Source: Porogramme epimiltina (taxonomy: Eukaryota > Basidiomycota > Agaricomycetes > Polyporales > Polyporaceae). Taken from it: 35,902 nt of DNA. Both the position numbers and the translations under genes were made by a program. The stretch spans positions 1-35,902 of the forward strand of contig FTLJ01000478.1 in the NCBI GenBank assembly GCA_900155495.1, given 5' to 3'. Shown here piece by piece: positions 9,180 to 19,875 of the stretch (within the stretch, counting starts at the first letter, position 1; each line of letters begins with the position of its first letter). The notes under the pieces are model-generated. The model was not told where the DNA came from. It was given only the letters and a program-made list of their open reading frames with translations, and did no database searches.

Positions 9180-10065
9180 CACAGTGAGGGACGCCGGCCA
9201 AGGGGTAGTTTTGACTCGGGATAACACTAAAGAGGTTGCATCATACATTCTCATGTTTGACCCTTCTCGGATGACATTGATGTCCTAGTTTGAAGTGGCG
9301 ATCATTATCATTCTACTCACTGCTTCCTGTTTCAATGCATGTGTTGATTTCAATTCAAAGTTCACCGCCAAGTAGCAGACAATCTCCAGCCAGAACAAAT
9401 ACTCATCAATAGAGAGATGATGAATTGCGGTGAAAGAGTGTGGGCAAGTCGCAAACGTGAGAGAAGGAACGACTTCGGACGATGGCAGCTGAGGCAGTGG
9501 GAGCGAGTGGGGGGAAGGCAATACGAAAGCAGCGACGAGGGAACATCGGAAGGGATCTCTATGGGGTATGTACAGCAATTATTCTGTAGTAGGTCTATAC
9601 AATGTCAGCGGATGTGGGGTGCCTGCCAGTCGGCGCGAATACGAAAACGAACGAGATAGCGACGAATCATGCTACAGGAGGGAGAGGAGTCCTAGATTTA
9701 TACAAATTGCGGGAGTTCCCTTAATTTAAGATAAATGAATAGATGTGAGAGAGTGTGGGCGCGAGCACGAGCTCCGTGCGGAGGCAATAGAAAGGACAGG
9801 TGGCAGAGGGGTGAGAGGCGAAAGGAAGTCAGGGAGTGAGTGGAAAGAACCCCGCTCAAGTGTGGACGAGTGTGGAGAAGAATGCCGAAATCGCAACACG
9901 AGCATACGAGAGTCATGTCGTACTGCCGTGCGCTGGGGAAAGAGCATGGACGTCAGCTATCACGTTCCCAGTTTAGGGCCACTCCCACACCGCCGCAGCA
10001 TGCGAGAGGCGCAAAATGCTAAACATACCTTCGGAGTTGCGGCTGACCATTACCGTCGGCGACCA
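9180..10065. other. Gene-free stretch between tRNA-Gln and terpene synthase
   Basis: 886 bp without a recognisable gene. The plus strand is strongly purine-rich from about 9415 to 9960. A TATAAAT motif reads leftward near 9698-9705, but no ATG-initiated frame with coding character follows. The right end should contain the 3' UTR of the terpene synthase. Confidence 0.5.
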
Positions 10066-11415
10066 TCACTTGCGCAGGGGGAGCAAGGCAACGGACAAAT
10101 CGCGGCGCACTTGCGGACCTGCGGTACCGAAGTAGCGCTCGGTCTCGAACGACCAGACGAGGTTGCCGATCATCCAATCGCCGAGACCGTCGACGTACAC
10201 CTGGACCTGTGCGTCGATCTCGGGGCTCCAGGAGGGGAGAGATGCACGGAGCTTCTCGTAACGGTCGATGCACCCGAAGCAGAGGTCGCCGACGTAGTCG
10301 AGGGCCTCTTGGAGCTCGAGCTTCTCTTGGTGCTGCACGACAACGATCATGTTGTGCGTATCACCTGCCGCCGAGCACGTAAGCACGGTGATTGCGAGGG
10401 AAAGACACGCTGACGTGTGGGAGACGCACCGTTGGCCTGTTCCACATTGAACGAGAAGATGTCCTATAGGGAGCGGAGGCGGGAAATGAGCATGCGCACG
10501 TGGAAACTACAGGCAACAGAAGTGCCGGGTGAGGATACAAGACGCACATTAGACCACTGGGATAGGCACTTCGATTAGCATGTTGCACTGAATAAGATTC
10601 CTGAACAGACTCACGGTGACCAGATCGTTGGCGGCTTCTTCAAGCCCGCGAATCGCCGGGTGGTCCATGACCCAGTCGGGAAGATCGAGCTGCGGGGGGC
10701 GTGAGAGACTATCCCCGCGGACGTATTAAGCACGCGCTCACGTTGTTCGCGTACTCAATGAGAGCCCAGCACGGTTTACACCCGCTCGTGTCGCGCCGCA
10801 TGGCGATGTACGACTCGAGGTCTGGGATGTTCCCCGTCTCGCGGTCCTTCGCCTGCTGCGCGACAGCGCGGAAGAAGAGCTCGAACGTCTCAATGAACCT
10901 CTTTTGCGCGCCGCGCGAGCCGGTGGCGGTCATTCGGCGCCAGAAGCTGTCGGCGCGAAGACGTAAGTACTCCAACGCGAACAGGGCTAGCGAGAACATG
11001 AGTATACTCACCTCTGAGTCAGCCTGCCAACCGCGGATGACGGACGGAAGCCGCGGGGATCACGAAGCGCGCCGATGACCTCGCTGGCCGTGCTGAACGT
11101 GCGGTGGTCGTCCATCTCGTCGCAGATGTTGTCGAGGTGGAAGAGGTAGTTGATGAAGTCGCAGCAGACTCGCATCTGCTCGTACCTCGCGAGGGGGTAG
11201 CACATCGCGGTGAGGAGGCCGCCCTTGAGTCCGTGGAACGCGGCGCGTTTCTTCTTGCTAAGATGGCAACCTTGGAGAAGCCATCGCTTGGAGTTGGTCG
11301 AGGCGCGCTTGCAATGAGGGTTGAGTCGAAGGCCGAAGGGGCAAGCGGAGATGAAGTCGGGGAAGATGAGCTCGGTAGGGCGAGACTTCGGGGAAGGGGC
11401 AATGGTGGCGACCAT
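10066..11415 (-). CDS. Class I sesquiterpene synthase
   Basis: Six exons (11415-11012, 10946-10742, 10689-10615, 10556-10548, 10463-10430, 10364-10066) encode 341 aa, the usual length of basidiomycete sesquiterpene synthases. The enzyme should ionise and cyclise farnesyl diphosphate in the cytosol. The aspartate-rich metal site is D99-E-M-D-D103, within FHLDNICDEMDD. The second metal site N231-D-xx-S235-xxx-E239 is complete (NDIFSFNVE), and the R319-Y320 pair appears in WSFETERYF. Other family blocks are HGLKGGLLTAMCYP, DLESYIAMRRDTSGCKPCW and GDTHNMIVVV. Exon 4 is only 9 nt and encodes W-S-N, so the catalytic Asn depends on splicing a microexon. The introns are 65, 52, 58, 84 and 65 nt. No P450 or oxidoreductase gene is adjacent. 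The product cannot be predicted from this; the NDIFSFNVEQANGDTHNM region resembles the clade that includes protoilludene synthases. Confidence 0.95.
10548..10556 (-). other. 9-nt microexon encoding Trp-Ser-Asn
   Basis: TGGTCTAAT on the minus strand is bounded by CCCAG on the left and GTGCGT on the right, and is in phase 0 with both neighbours. It supplies N231, the first residue of the NSE metal-binding motif. Without it the enzyme would lack a catalytic residue, although the frame would be kept. Confidence 0.85.
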
Positions 11416-12000
11416 GTTGCTGAAGTAAAGAAGGGAGGAGAACGAATGTGGGGGGAGAGGTTGGGAAAGGGGTGGCAGGGAGCCGTCTCCCTTTACGGTA
11501 GGTGCTTTTATGTCCTACCCTGAGGAGTGCACCGCGTACGGTGGCAAAGAGGCCAGCCATGGCGGACCCTGAAATTTCGGTGGAAATTTGGAGATTACTT
11601 TCCAACCAGGCGCAGCCTGAGCGGGCCGTGGCGGGCAGTGCGATCCCGGTCCTCGAATCTGTGGCAAAATTACGGCAAAGTAAAGAGAAGCAATGGGCTT
11701 TCGGCATGGGGCCCAGCGCAGCGTTTCATCTCGGGTCTCGTTCACAGAACTGTCGGCAGGGTGGTGAAGATGCAGATCCACGTCCCGAGGGGAGTTTCCA
11801 GACAATAAGCGTCTCGGCACCGCGGAAAAACAGATCCGCGCGGGCATCTGCAGCCCGAAAAAGGACACCACGGCGCACGGGTGTGGACCGCGTCGTCCCC
11901 TTGGCAGACGGACAGATGTGAGCGCGTGCGTAAGCCGAGGCTGGAGGCCTGCGAAGGCAAAAGGCGCGACTCACACGGCTCTCGGCCCTAAACGAGGGCA
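11416..12000. other. Upstream region of the terpene synthase
   Basis: 585 bp with no supported gene. It includes the TATA-like box of the terpene synthase at 11505-11512. Several ORFs of 70-145 codons overlap in different frames without start context, splice partners or known motifs, and I treat them as chance. Confidence 0.4.
11505..11512 (-). promoter_or_regulatory. TATA-like box of the terpene synthase gene
   Basis: CATAAAAG on the minus strand lies about 90 bp upstream of the ATG at 11415. It is the best core-promoter candidate for this gene. Confidence 0.45.
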
Positions 12001-14500
12001 ATCGACTTCTGCACCGCCAAACTGTAAATAGGCACCGAGCTTCGTACGCGTAAGCACGGTTTTGGCCTTGAGACCACGGCAATATTGGGGCCTTTCTGGT
12101 TTTCCCGAAAGACTCCGGGCACTGCAAGGTATACCATTGACTGCGTGGCAATTGAAACATCAGTGTCCTCCACCCTGCGGCCTTTTTAGTTGGACATTCT
12201 GGGGAGGAGAGAATGTGAGTAAATCGTGATGACCATCTCCTGGACGCGGAATATTGCGCATCAAGCGTTCGGGCAGGCTCTCGGGAGGACCCGTTAGCCC
12301 AAGTGAAATCTGGGGAATCTCACCTCAGGCGGTTCGGATCCGTCAAGGAACAAACAACGACAAGCGGACCAGATCTCCAGATCTTGCGCCTATCTGGCTT
12401 CATGTTACCTCGACCCGCGCGGAGTTGTTCTAATATGATCGTGGGAGATGTCTTCGCCGTCACCACCTCTCCTCGTCGTCGAGTGTGGTGGACTAAGACC
12501 GTTCTCTTGCCCATAGGGAATGTCTCCGGAAACTTGTAATGAGTCTGTAGAGGAAAGGAGTGAGCGCCTTGTAGGGTATTCAGCCGCGGAACGCTGTAAG
12601 ACGGCGAACATGCCCTTGAAACACGTAGGGCAACATCATGCCCATTTGATCGACAGACAAAATCGGGAACTGGGGAGTGCGGATATCACCTCCAAATTAT
12701 GACCATCCAGCCGAGAGGTTGGTTCCTGCCCCGTGCGGGTACAGCCTTCACGGAAGCAAATGCCACCTCTTTCGCGGCAGGGCATGAGGCCTTCGTGAGC
12801 ATACCCGGTTTCACCACAGACAGAACGACAAGCTTCGGGTTCGTAGGGCTTGACGAGGACCTGTTGAATGCCAACCTGTAGAGTCCAAACCACGTTCGAG
12901 GCTACCGATGACCGCTCAGAGATGGTCTCTGGATATTGCAGCACGGGCCAGACACACCGGCTGGAAGAATTGGAGACCTAGAGCCGCCGCATGGGTTTAG
13001 ACTTGTGAAATTGTCGCGTGTAAGCTAGGTTCGCGGTGGACTAGATCTGGCGCCGCCAGACGCGGGGAGGAGATCCAATATTAGTAGGACGGATCTGGGG
13101 TAAATGGTGAGCCGATGACTGGCTCTCGCATAGTAAACGATGACGACCCAGCGCACCATTGCACTTGCCGCTCCCCGGTTCCGGGGTCCTCATGTTATGA
13201 CGCAAACGCTCATAGATGTCGCCTTGCACAGATCCATTTTGCGACCGCCGGATCTCGTCGCGTAGGGTCTTCAACGGCGCAAGACGGGTCACTCGGGGGA
13301 CGTGGCGTTTATACGTTAGGTCTACGGACCTTCCTATATTAGGGACAATAGAGTCACCCCTAACAAACACGACGTTTTGAATGTGCGTCGAGCTGGTTAG
13401 AGTTCGCAGAACGACAAGAGAGGCCCTAGATATCTCGTTGGTCAGAGATCGCAGCACACGCCAAGTGTTCACCCACCCTAAGCCCAACCCAACTGCGGCA
13501 TCTAGTGAATCATACTCCGTAGTACGCAATGGAAAGGCGTGCGCTTCGCCCAAGAAGTTAGCCATCCGTTGAGGGGGCAACCCATCTTGGCGAATTCGGT
13601 AACGATCCCTGAGTTGAAGTTAGCATATCGAGTCCCCATAGAGACAGAAGCAACTTACACGACGCCGGGAGAAGCTTTCACTGCTAACTGTGCGCTTGAC
13701 CGAGATTTTGGGGTTCGAAGAGTAGTCGGAGTCAAATACGTGATATCTGGGGGGTTCCAAGGGCTCGCTTTGGCAGCCACCCGAAACCTCCGGATAAAAT
13801 GTCCGACTGGGGCGGCCATTTGAATACGAAACAAGCTGTAAAAAGAACGGGCCGAGGATGTGTGGTTAAGCTCGAATGGCGTTGTGAAGCTGTAGAATGT
13901 CGCCTACTTATGTGTCGTGATTGTGGCGTAGCCATGCAAAGGTGAGGTACATGTCCACTGCTGGCGTCGTCCGACGGCTTGCGACCGATAAGCTGGGCAT
14001 AGGTCAGCTAACCAACCGAATGGGCTTCGTTTGTGGGTACGGCACTAGAGTTTATACCAATCCACGATTGTTGATTCATCCCGGGTACACTATCATCGCT
14101 CTTATCTTTACTCATAGAGAGTCGGACACGGACGTTTCCTAACAGCACGCCCGTAACTTGGTAGGGCTGAGAGAAGTGGGTAAGCGCGCGTGCAAAGATG
14201 TAGAAGAAGATACGCACTAAGTATTAAGAACGGAGCTCCACGAAAAGATAGGGCAGATACGAGGTCCGGACGACCTTGAGCTCTCTACCTTTCGAGGTTA
14301 TCGTTTTTGTCGAAGTTGACAGCGAACGGGGGAACTCCTGTCGCCCTGATGACTCATATGAGGCGCGCACCACCTGCTTAGGTGCTGGCGCATCTATAGA
14401 AGGAGAGAAATCGATGATTTGCGATATATTCGCTGGAGGGTGCCAATGGCGGAATGAGCTGAAGAGCAGGAATTCGTCTCAGCGGCGGCACCTGAGCCGA
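12001..14500. other. 2.5-kb gene-free interval
   Basis: No supported gene, tRNA or transposase-like motif is visible. The longest frame, on the minus strand at 13580-13041, has no recognisable domain, no good ATG and no splice partners. A short hairpin occurs at 13046-13060 (TCTGGCG, one base, CGCCAGA). The composition is closer to 50% GC than in the neighbouring genes, as expected for decayed intergenic sequence. An old mobile element too degraded to read remains possible. Confidence 0.45.
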
Positions 14501-14506
14501 ATCGAG

Positions 14507-14514
14507 TCACGTGA
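14507..14514. promoter_or_regulatory. TCACGTGA E-box upstream of the MFS gene
   Basis: An 8-bp palindrome containing CACGTG, the core bound by bHLH regulators such as Cbf1. It lies about 127 bp upstream of the chosen ATG at 14641. Functional use is inferred. Confidence 0.35.
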
Positions 14515-14640
14515 GGTGGCGCGTCCGCGTCAGTGGCCCGCCTGCCCGAACGGCGAAAAGGTCGCAGCAGCTCAGCCAAGGAGCCCGGTCCACTGCGAAC
14601 ACCACCGGCGACGTCCTCTTATTCCCCGTCTGTGCCACAC

Positions 14641-17600
14641 ATGGCCGCCCGACGCCCCCCTCACACCAACCCCTTCTCGGAGCCTTCAAGTTCCCGCCGT
14701 CCTCTCGTCAGGCTGGTTCCTGCCACCATGCCTCCCCAGCGGGTCTTTGGATCAGGCTCGGACTCCGCGCTCGACGTCGACCCGAATCCTCAAACGCCTC
14801 ACCGGGAAGACTCGCGGAACCTCAGCGGAAGAATGTCTTTCTCTAGCTTGGTTCGAAATCCTAGCGTATTCAGCAGGTGGAGTAGTGCAGGCGGCGACGA
14901 AGAGAGTGGCCCCGCACAAGCCCCCGACAAGCCGCCCATCCCTAGTGCCCTACAGCAGAGTGAAGCATACTCGACTCCCCTTCCCAAGTTGTCCATGATT
15001 GTCCTATCTATTGTACGCTTGACACTCAGGCCTGAGAAGTCCTGTCGTGTGACTAACCTCGACGTCCGCAGACTCTCCTAGGGGAGTTCTTGTCGGCGAA
15101 TGTTTCTGCACCGTTCCTCCTCTTCATGGTTGAAGGTACGTCCTTAACCCAAAGAAATGCGAACGCTCCTGACGGAACGCTTCATACAGGCTTTGACCAG
15201 TTCCACGATGAGTCTGCGGTGGGTTATTGGACAGGATTGCTTGGTGAGTAGTTGTTCTGCCTTTCGGGACCTCGCGTTGCACCGCCTGCCGGAAACATGC
15301 GAGTTAGTTGTGAGGAGAGTGGTCATGGTTTATCGCGGGATGTCGGGATGGACTGGCGTTGGAAAGCATGGGGCGGAGTCGGCCTTGAATGCACTATCGG
15401 ACGGATACCTGTGTCGTCTGGTTCGTGAACCACTGACCGTTCTCACACAACCTGGTTCATGCAAGTGGATAGCTACGGCCTTCGTTTGCAATCTAAACCC
15501 GTGCTCATAGCCCCTGTGAGCGTAAAATCTGACGCAGCCTTGATTCCCTCAGTATCGACATTCTTCTTGACCCAGTTCCTGACGTCGCTATTATGGGTAT
15601 GTGTATATGCACGAGCTTACCCGTGTGTACACTGAAAGTACTGCAGGCTACTGTCGCTTCAAAACATGGTCCTCGGGTCGTGTTGACGATATCGCTGCTT
15701 GGCAGCGCTGTGACTTGCTGTTTGTTCGGGACTGCGACTTCAATCCAAGAAGCCATCGCGATTCGCCTCATGCAAGGGGTCTTCGCTGGTGCAATTGGTG
15801 TCGCGCGAGGCTGCGTGACATCTATCACGGACCAGAGCAACGAAGGCCGTGCTTATGCTATTCTTGGGTATGTTGTCGATGTTCAATTAATGCCACCCGT
15901 AGTAATATCCTGCTTCTTTCAGCTTCTGCTGGGGATTTGGTGGTGTATCGGGCGCCATTATAGGTGGCACTTGTAAGTGCAAGCTTCTACATGAGCGCAT
16001 ACAACCTAGACTTAACCCGTCTTTAGTCGAATCCCCCGTGAAGAAATGGCCGGGTGTTTTCGAGAAGGCTCCCATATTCGTAAAGTATCCCTATCTATTG
16101 CCAACCTCCATCGCGGCGTTTGTGCTGTTGACAGGTCAGTTTAGCCTTTTGATCTGGCGTTTGTATGCTGAAGTCGCCCAGGTTCCTTCTTGTCCCTCTT
16201 CCTTGCTCCTGATTGTGGCCCAAGGGAAGGGGCTATCCAGCTGCCCCCCGAGAAGTTGACAACTATTCCGGAGGAATCACGACCCCCAACGCCCCATTTC
16301 GACGACATTGAAGAGAACGGCAGTCGCTTTGGTTCTCTCCGATCCACGATATCAGGATATTTCGGCAAGCGGCCAGTCGAATCCCTGGAGGCCACACCGG
16401 AGCCTTCTCAGCTTCCTGTACCACTTTCAGATACGCCTACGCACACCGCGGCTCAGCGCATTCCGTCTCGTGTCAATAGGGTCAGCGGCTCCGCGTACGG
16501 ATATGGGAATTCACATCGGAGCCGCATTGCAAGTAATACCGTTATGGCGAGTCGGCGCGGTAGCGTAGCGACGTCTCTCCGTCGTCGACGTGAAAGCAAC
16601 TACGACGGCGGCCCGTCGAGTGTGGGGACTGGCAGCGAGCTCAATTTCGCGCAACGTTTGTTGATGGCGAACGAAAACGCTGTGACAAACATTGCAGATC
16701 TCTGGGTCGCCGCCGCCATCAATGCCGATAATGAGGACCCACTGGAGGCCAGCGACGATGAATACGAGGACGACTTGCCCTATGCCGATATCGACGAAGA
16801 CGCCGTGGACGAACTAGACGATATCTTTGCTGGCCCGTCGACTCCCCGACACAACCGCTTCTCCCGCCGCCCGTCACCTAGCGCCAGTCGTGTCGACGTC
16901 ACCCTCCAGCAGTCCACGAGCAGCCTCCGCGGGTCGCTCTTCCGCGACTCATCTCGGCGCCCGTCCCTCGGTGGGCGCCGCTTCTCCAACCTTCACCGCA
17001 ACTCCACCCCCGGCGTGCCAGGCGAGGCCGACGAACTGCCGACGCGGCGCGCCTCCGCGAGCGTGCCGCCAATCTTCGCGCATGTGGGCGTGCGCACGCC
17101 GCCCGCGGTGCTCGAGGCGCAGCAGCTCCTCACGGTGCCGGACGCGGAGTCCGCGGTCGAGGGCGGCGCGTCGGTGGCGCAGGGTGCAGACCTGCTCGCG
17201 CCCATCGCTGAGGTGTCCCGCACGCCGAGCCCGGCACCGTCCGAGCGGGAGCCGTCGCTAATGAGCATGCTCCCGGTCGCGATCATCCTCCAGTATGGAT
17301 GGCTTGCGCTGCACTCGACGACGCACGACCAGGTCTTCTACCTCTACCTCGTCTCGTGAGTTTCTTTTGCCTCTTTTGTGGTTTAGGCGTTTGCCTTGGC
17401 GTGTGTGCACATCCGAGATTGATGCATGGCGGACTCTTTTGCAGGAAGTACCCATCGGGTGGTCTCAACCTGAACGCAGGCCACTTCTCCCAGCTGAGTA
17501 CGTCGCGCCCTCACCTGGACCCCAATTCATGTCCTAATGCTGCCTTGCTCGCAACAGTTGCGTTGATGTGCCTCGCGCAGATTGCGTACCAATTCGTCCT

Positions 17601-18912
17601 GTACCCGTGAGTGCGCGCTTCTCACGCTGTTGTCTTCGGTGTTAATGGTCCATTGCGGTTACGCAGGAACATTGGGTAAGCGCCCCTTTCCTACCCGCGA
17701 TGCGTCGCGACTTGCGTCAGACAGGTGCCTGACATACCGCACGTCTAGGCCACCGAGAGGGCGGTTCTCGCACCTGTCGATGTTCCGCATAGGCGCACTG
17801 CTTTTCATCCCCTCGTACCTGTCCGTCATCCTCTACCGCGTCTTTGCACGCCCAAGCGACGACGGCAGCCTCGTCTTGATGGCAGGTGCGTGTGCTCCTG
17901 CGTAGCCGAATATTAAACCCGGGAGCGCTGACTTTCCTCACGCGGACGTTGTCGTACACCAGCCCTTGCCCTGAGCACGTATGTCATTCCTGTTCTCGCC
18001 CGGCCCCCATTCTTCCGCCACATTGGCCCCGGGGCCGGCTCTCGGGGTGCAGATCTAGCAAAGCTGACCACCATCTTTTGTCGCACAATTTTCGTGTTCG
18101 CAGCGCCGTTCGCTTCTGCGGCGGCACCTTCAGCTACACCGCCATTTCGGTCCTGCTCAACTACAGTGCGTCATCTCCCCCGCTGCGCCCCCGCGCCCGC
18201 TCACCTCTGTTCTCCCGCCGCCTCTCGACCGGCCGCGCCCGCGCCCGAACGCGCTCTCGCCCAGTGACGCCCCCGCACCTCGTCGGCTTCGCCAACGGCG
18301 TCGCGCAGAGCATCGTCTCCCTCGCGCGCTTCGCCGGGCCCATTATCGGCGGCACTGTGAGTCCCGTTTCCCGCCCACGCCCTTGCGCACTCTCGGGCCC
18401 TGTTCGCTCATCTCCGCAACCCCATCTTCTCCCCCTATACCCTCCGCCGCACGCACACCACCGCCCACCGCGACTCCCCTCCCCCGGACCCGGCTCGCGC
18501 ACGCTTCCCACCGCCCACCCTCGACCACGCGCGCGCCCCTCGCTCGCCGCCCACCCCTCGGCTGCGCTGCGTCCGCCCGTCGGCCGGGTGCACCCAATAT
18601 TGATGTGGATCACCCAACGTTCAATTCAATCCGCTCGCGTGCGCGACCCCCGCGCTCACGCCCCCGCGACCCGCGAACCGCGACCCTTGGCCTCTCGACC
18701 CACGCGACGCCCCGACCGACTCCTTCCCCCTCAACCCCTCAACCCCTCCAACCCCTCTTCTGCCACGCCACGCCACGCCACACGTCTCGCCACGCCGCGC
18801 GTAGCTCTGGTCCAAGAGCGTCCAAGACGGCCCCGCGGGCTACCCGCTCGGCTTCGTCGTCTGCGCGTGCGCGTGCGCCGCGGCAGTCCTCCACAGCTTC
18901 TTCATCCGCTAG
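14641..18912 (+). CDS. Major facilitator superfamily transporter with long central loop
   Basis: Sixteen exons (14641-15012, 15072-15135, 15190-15243, 15553-15596, 15647-15867, 15923-15972, 16027-16134, 16182-17355, 17445-17497, 17558-17606, 17667-17675, 17749-17885, 17963-17978, 18104-18165, 18265-18356, 18805-18912) join in frame to 870 aa. The first TM bundle (about residues 115-315) includes PLPKLSMIVLSITLLGEF, VGYWTGLLVSTFFLTQF and SKHGPRVVLTISLLGSAV. The second (about 665-870) includes MLPVAIILQYGWLALHS, TFSYTAISVLLNYMTPPH and SIVSLARFAGPIIGG. This pattern fits the fungal MFS group of yeast YCR023C and plant ZIF-like carriers; the substrate is unknown. A hydrophilic loop of about 340 residues with Ser/Arg-rich and acidic tracts separates the halves. 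Exon 11 (9 nt) and exon 13 (16 nt) are microexons. Introns 3 and 15 (309 and 448 nt) are unusually long. ATG 14728 (GCCACCATG) is an alternative start. Confidence 0.92.
17667..17675 (+). other. 9-nt microexon of the MFS gene
   Basis: GAACATTGG lies between ACGCAG and GTAAGC. With CC from the previous exon it encodes P-N-I-G, giving LYPNIGPPRGRFSHLSMF, which matches the expected continuity between transmembrane segments. Confidence 0.8.
17963..17978 (+). other. 16-nt microexon of the MFS gene
   Basis: It is bounded by CACCAG and GTATGT. Joined to its neighbours it yields LVLMAALALSTAVRFCGG. Other splicings of 17886-18103 either break the frame or interrupt this transmembrane helix. Confidence 0.8.
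18357..18804 (+). other. 448-nt pyrimidine-rich intron of the MFS gene
   Basis: Donor GTGAGT at 18357, acceptor CGTAG ending at 18804. It joins PIIGGT to LWSKSVQDG without loss of frame. The plus strand is mostly C and T with short direct repeats (CTCAACCC, CGCCA). Purines are so scarce that the plus strand shows a spurious long open frame. Confidence 0.8.
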
Positions 18913-19875
18913 GCCCCCGGAACCCCTACCCTACCCTACCCCATCCCCGTTCCCCCTCCCCTGACTCCGACCCTGGCACCCTGGCACCCTTCGACCCTTC
19001 CCCGCGCTGCGTCTCCTTTCCCCCGGTGCGCGGGCCTCGCCTCGGTCCCCGCCCGTCCCCGCCCTGCCCGCGCACGGGCGCGCGGGGCCGGTTGCGCGGG
19101 GTTAGCGCATGACGCGCGTCGTCGAGACCTGGCTCCGCGCGCCCGCGCTCCCCGATCGGCATTGTCTCCCGGCTCGCTTCTGTCGTCACTACCCAACTCA
19201 CCGCCCGCCCGCCCTATCTCTCCCCATCTCACTTCCTTATTACTTTCTATCGCGACGCCCCACCCAGTTGCCGCCGACGCCGACGTTAGTTTGGATCCAT
19301 CCCTGACCGCCCCATACTCCTATATTCTTCCACATACACGCCGCACTCCGCACGCACGCGCTCTAGATCTGTACCGGACTGTTTCTATTCTATTCCGTCT
19401 TGTTCTGTTTACACGTAGGATATGGATATGGTAGAATATATATTACACACGCTGGAGCGGCCGCGGCCTCAGGATGCGAGATCGAGCTGCGGGAGAACGG
19501 AAGAGGAGGACGGCGCGTGGGAGCGCGAGACGGCGGTGCTGGGGAATATGTTGGCGAGGTGCTTGTTTGGGAGGGCCTGGAGTCGCTTGCGCCGAGACTG
19601 GGGAGAGTGCGAGTGTCGAGTGCCGGATGAATGGGCCTGCAGGGGAAACAAGGAGGGGGATGACGAAGATGCCACTAAGCGAGAGGTCCGTTCGAAGGGG
19701 AGAGCTGATTGACGTTTGCCGTTGTGTCTAGGAACCAGGGGGAGAAACCGACTAGGAAGAACGTTCTTGGGCGTGCGCTGTTTGCGTTGAGAGTGCTGAC
19801 ATACGAGGACGCGAGATGGTGCCTAGAGTTGGTCGAGCATGCCACCGCCGAGCCAGGACGGGTGAAGCCGAGAGC
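18913..19875. other. Convergent intergenic region with C-rich repeats
   Basis: 963 bp between the stop codons of the MFS gene (+) and the zinc-finger gene (-). The left half is C/T-rich, with three CCCTA units at 18924-18938 and a duplicated GGCACCCT near 18972-18990. The right half from about 19440 is purine-rich. I see no gene. Confidence 0.5.

Noticed and set aside
13041..13580. 179-codon minus-strand frame in the gene-free island
   Set aside because: No recognisable domain, no supported start or splice partners, and the residue composition is not protein-like.
10066..18912. Terpene synthase and MFS transporter as a biosynthetic cluster
   Set aside because: The two are 3.2 kb apart and nothing between or around them is a P450, oxidoreductase or transferase. 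The transporter resembles a conserved general family, so proximity alone is weak.
18924..18942. CCCTA repeats resembling telomeric sequence
   Set aside because: Only three pentamer units, not the TTAGGG-type hexamer, inside a general C-rich tract. Not evidence of an internal telomere.
17886..19112. 408-codon open frame on the plus strand
   Set aside because: It runs through intron 12 to exon 16 and the 3' flank of the MFS gene. The translation is Pro/Arg/Ser low complexity, and stops are absent only because purines are rare there.
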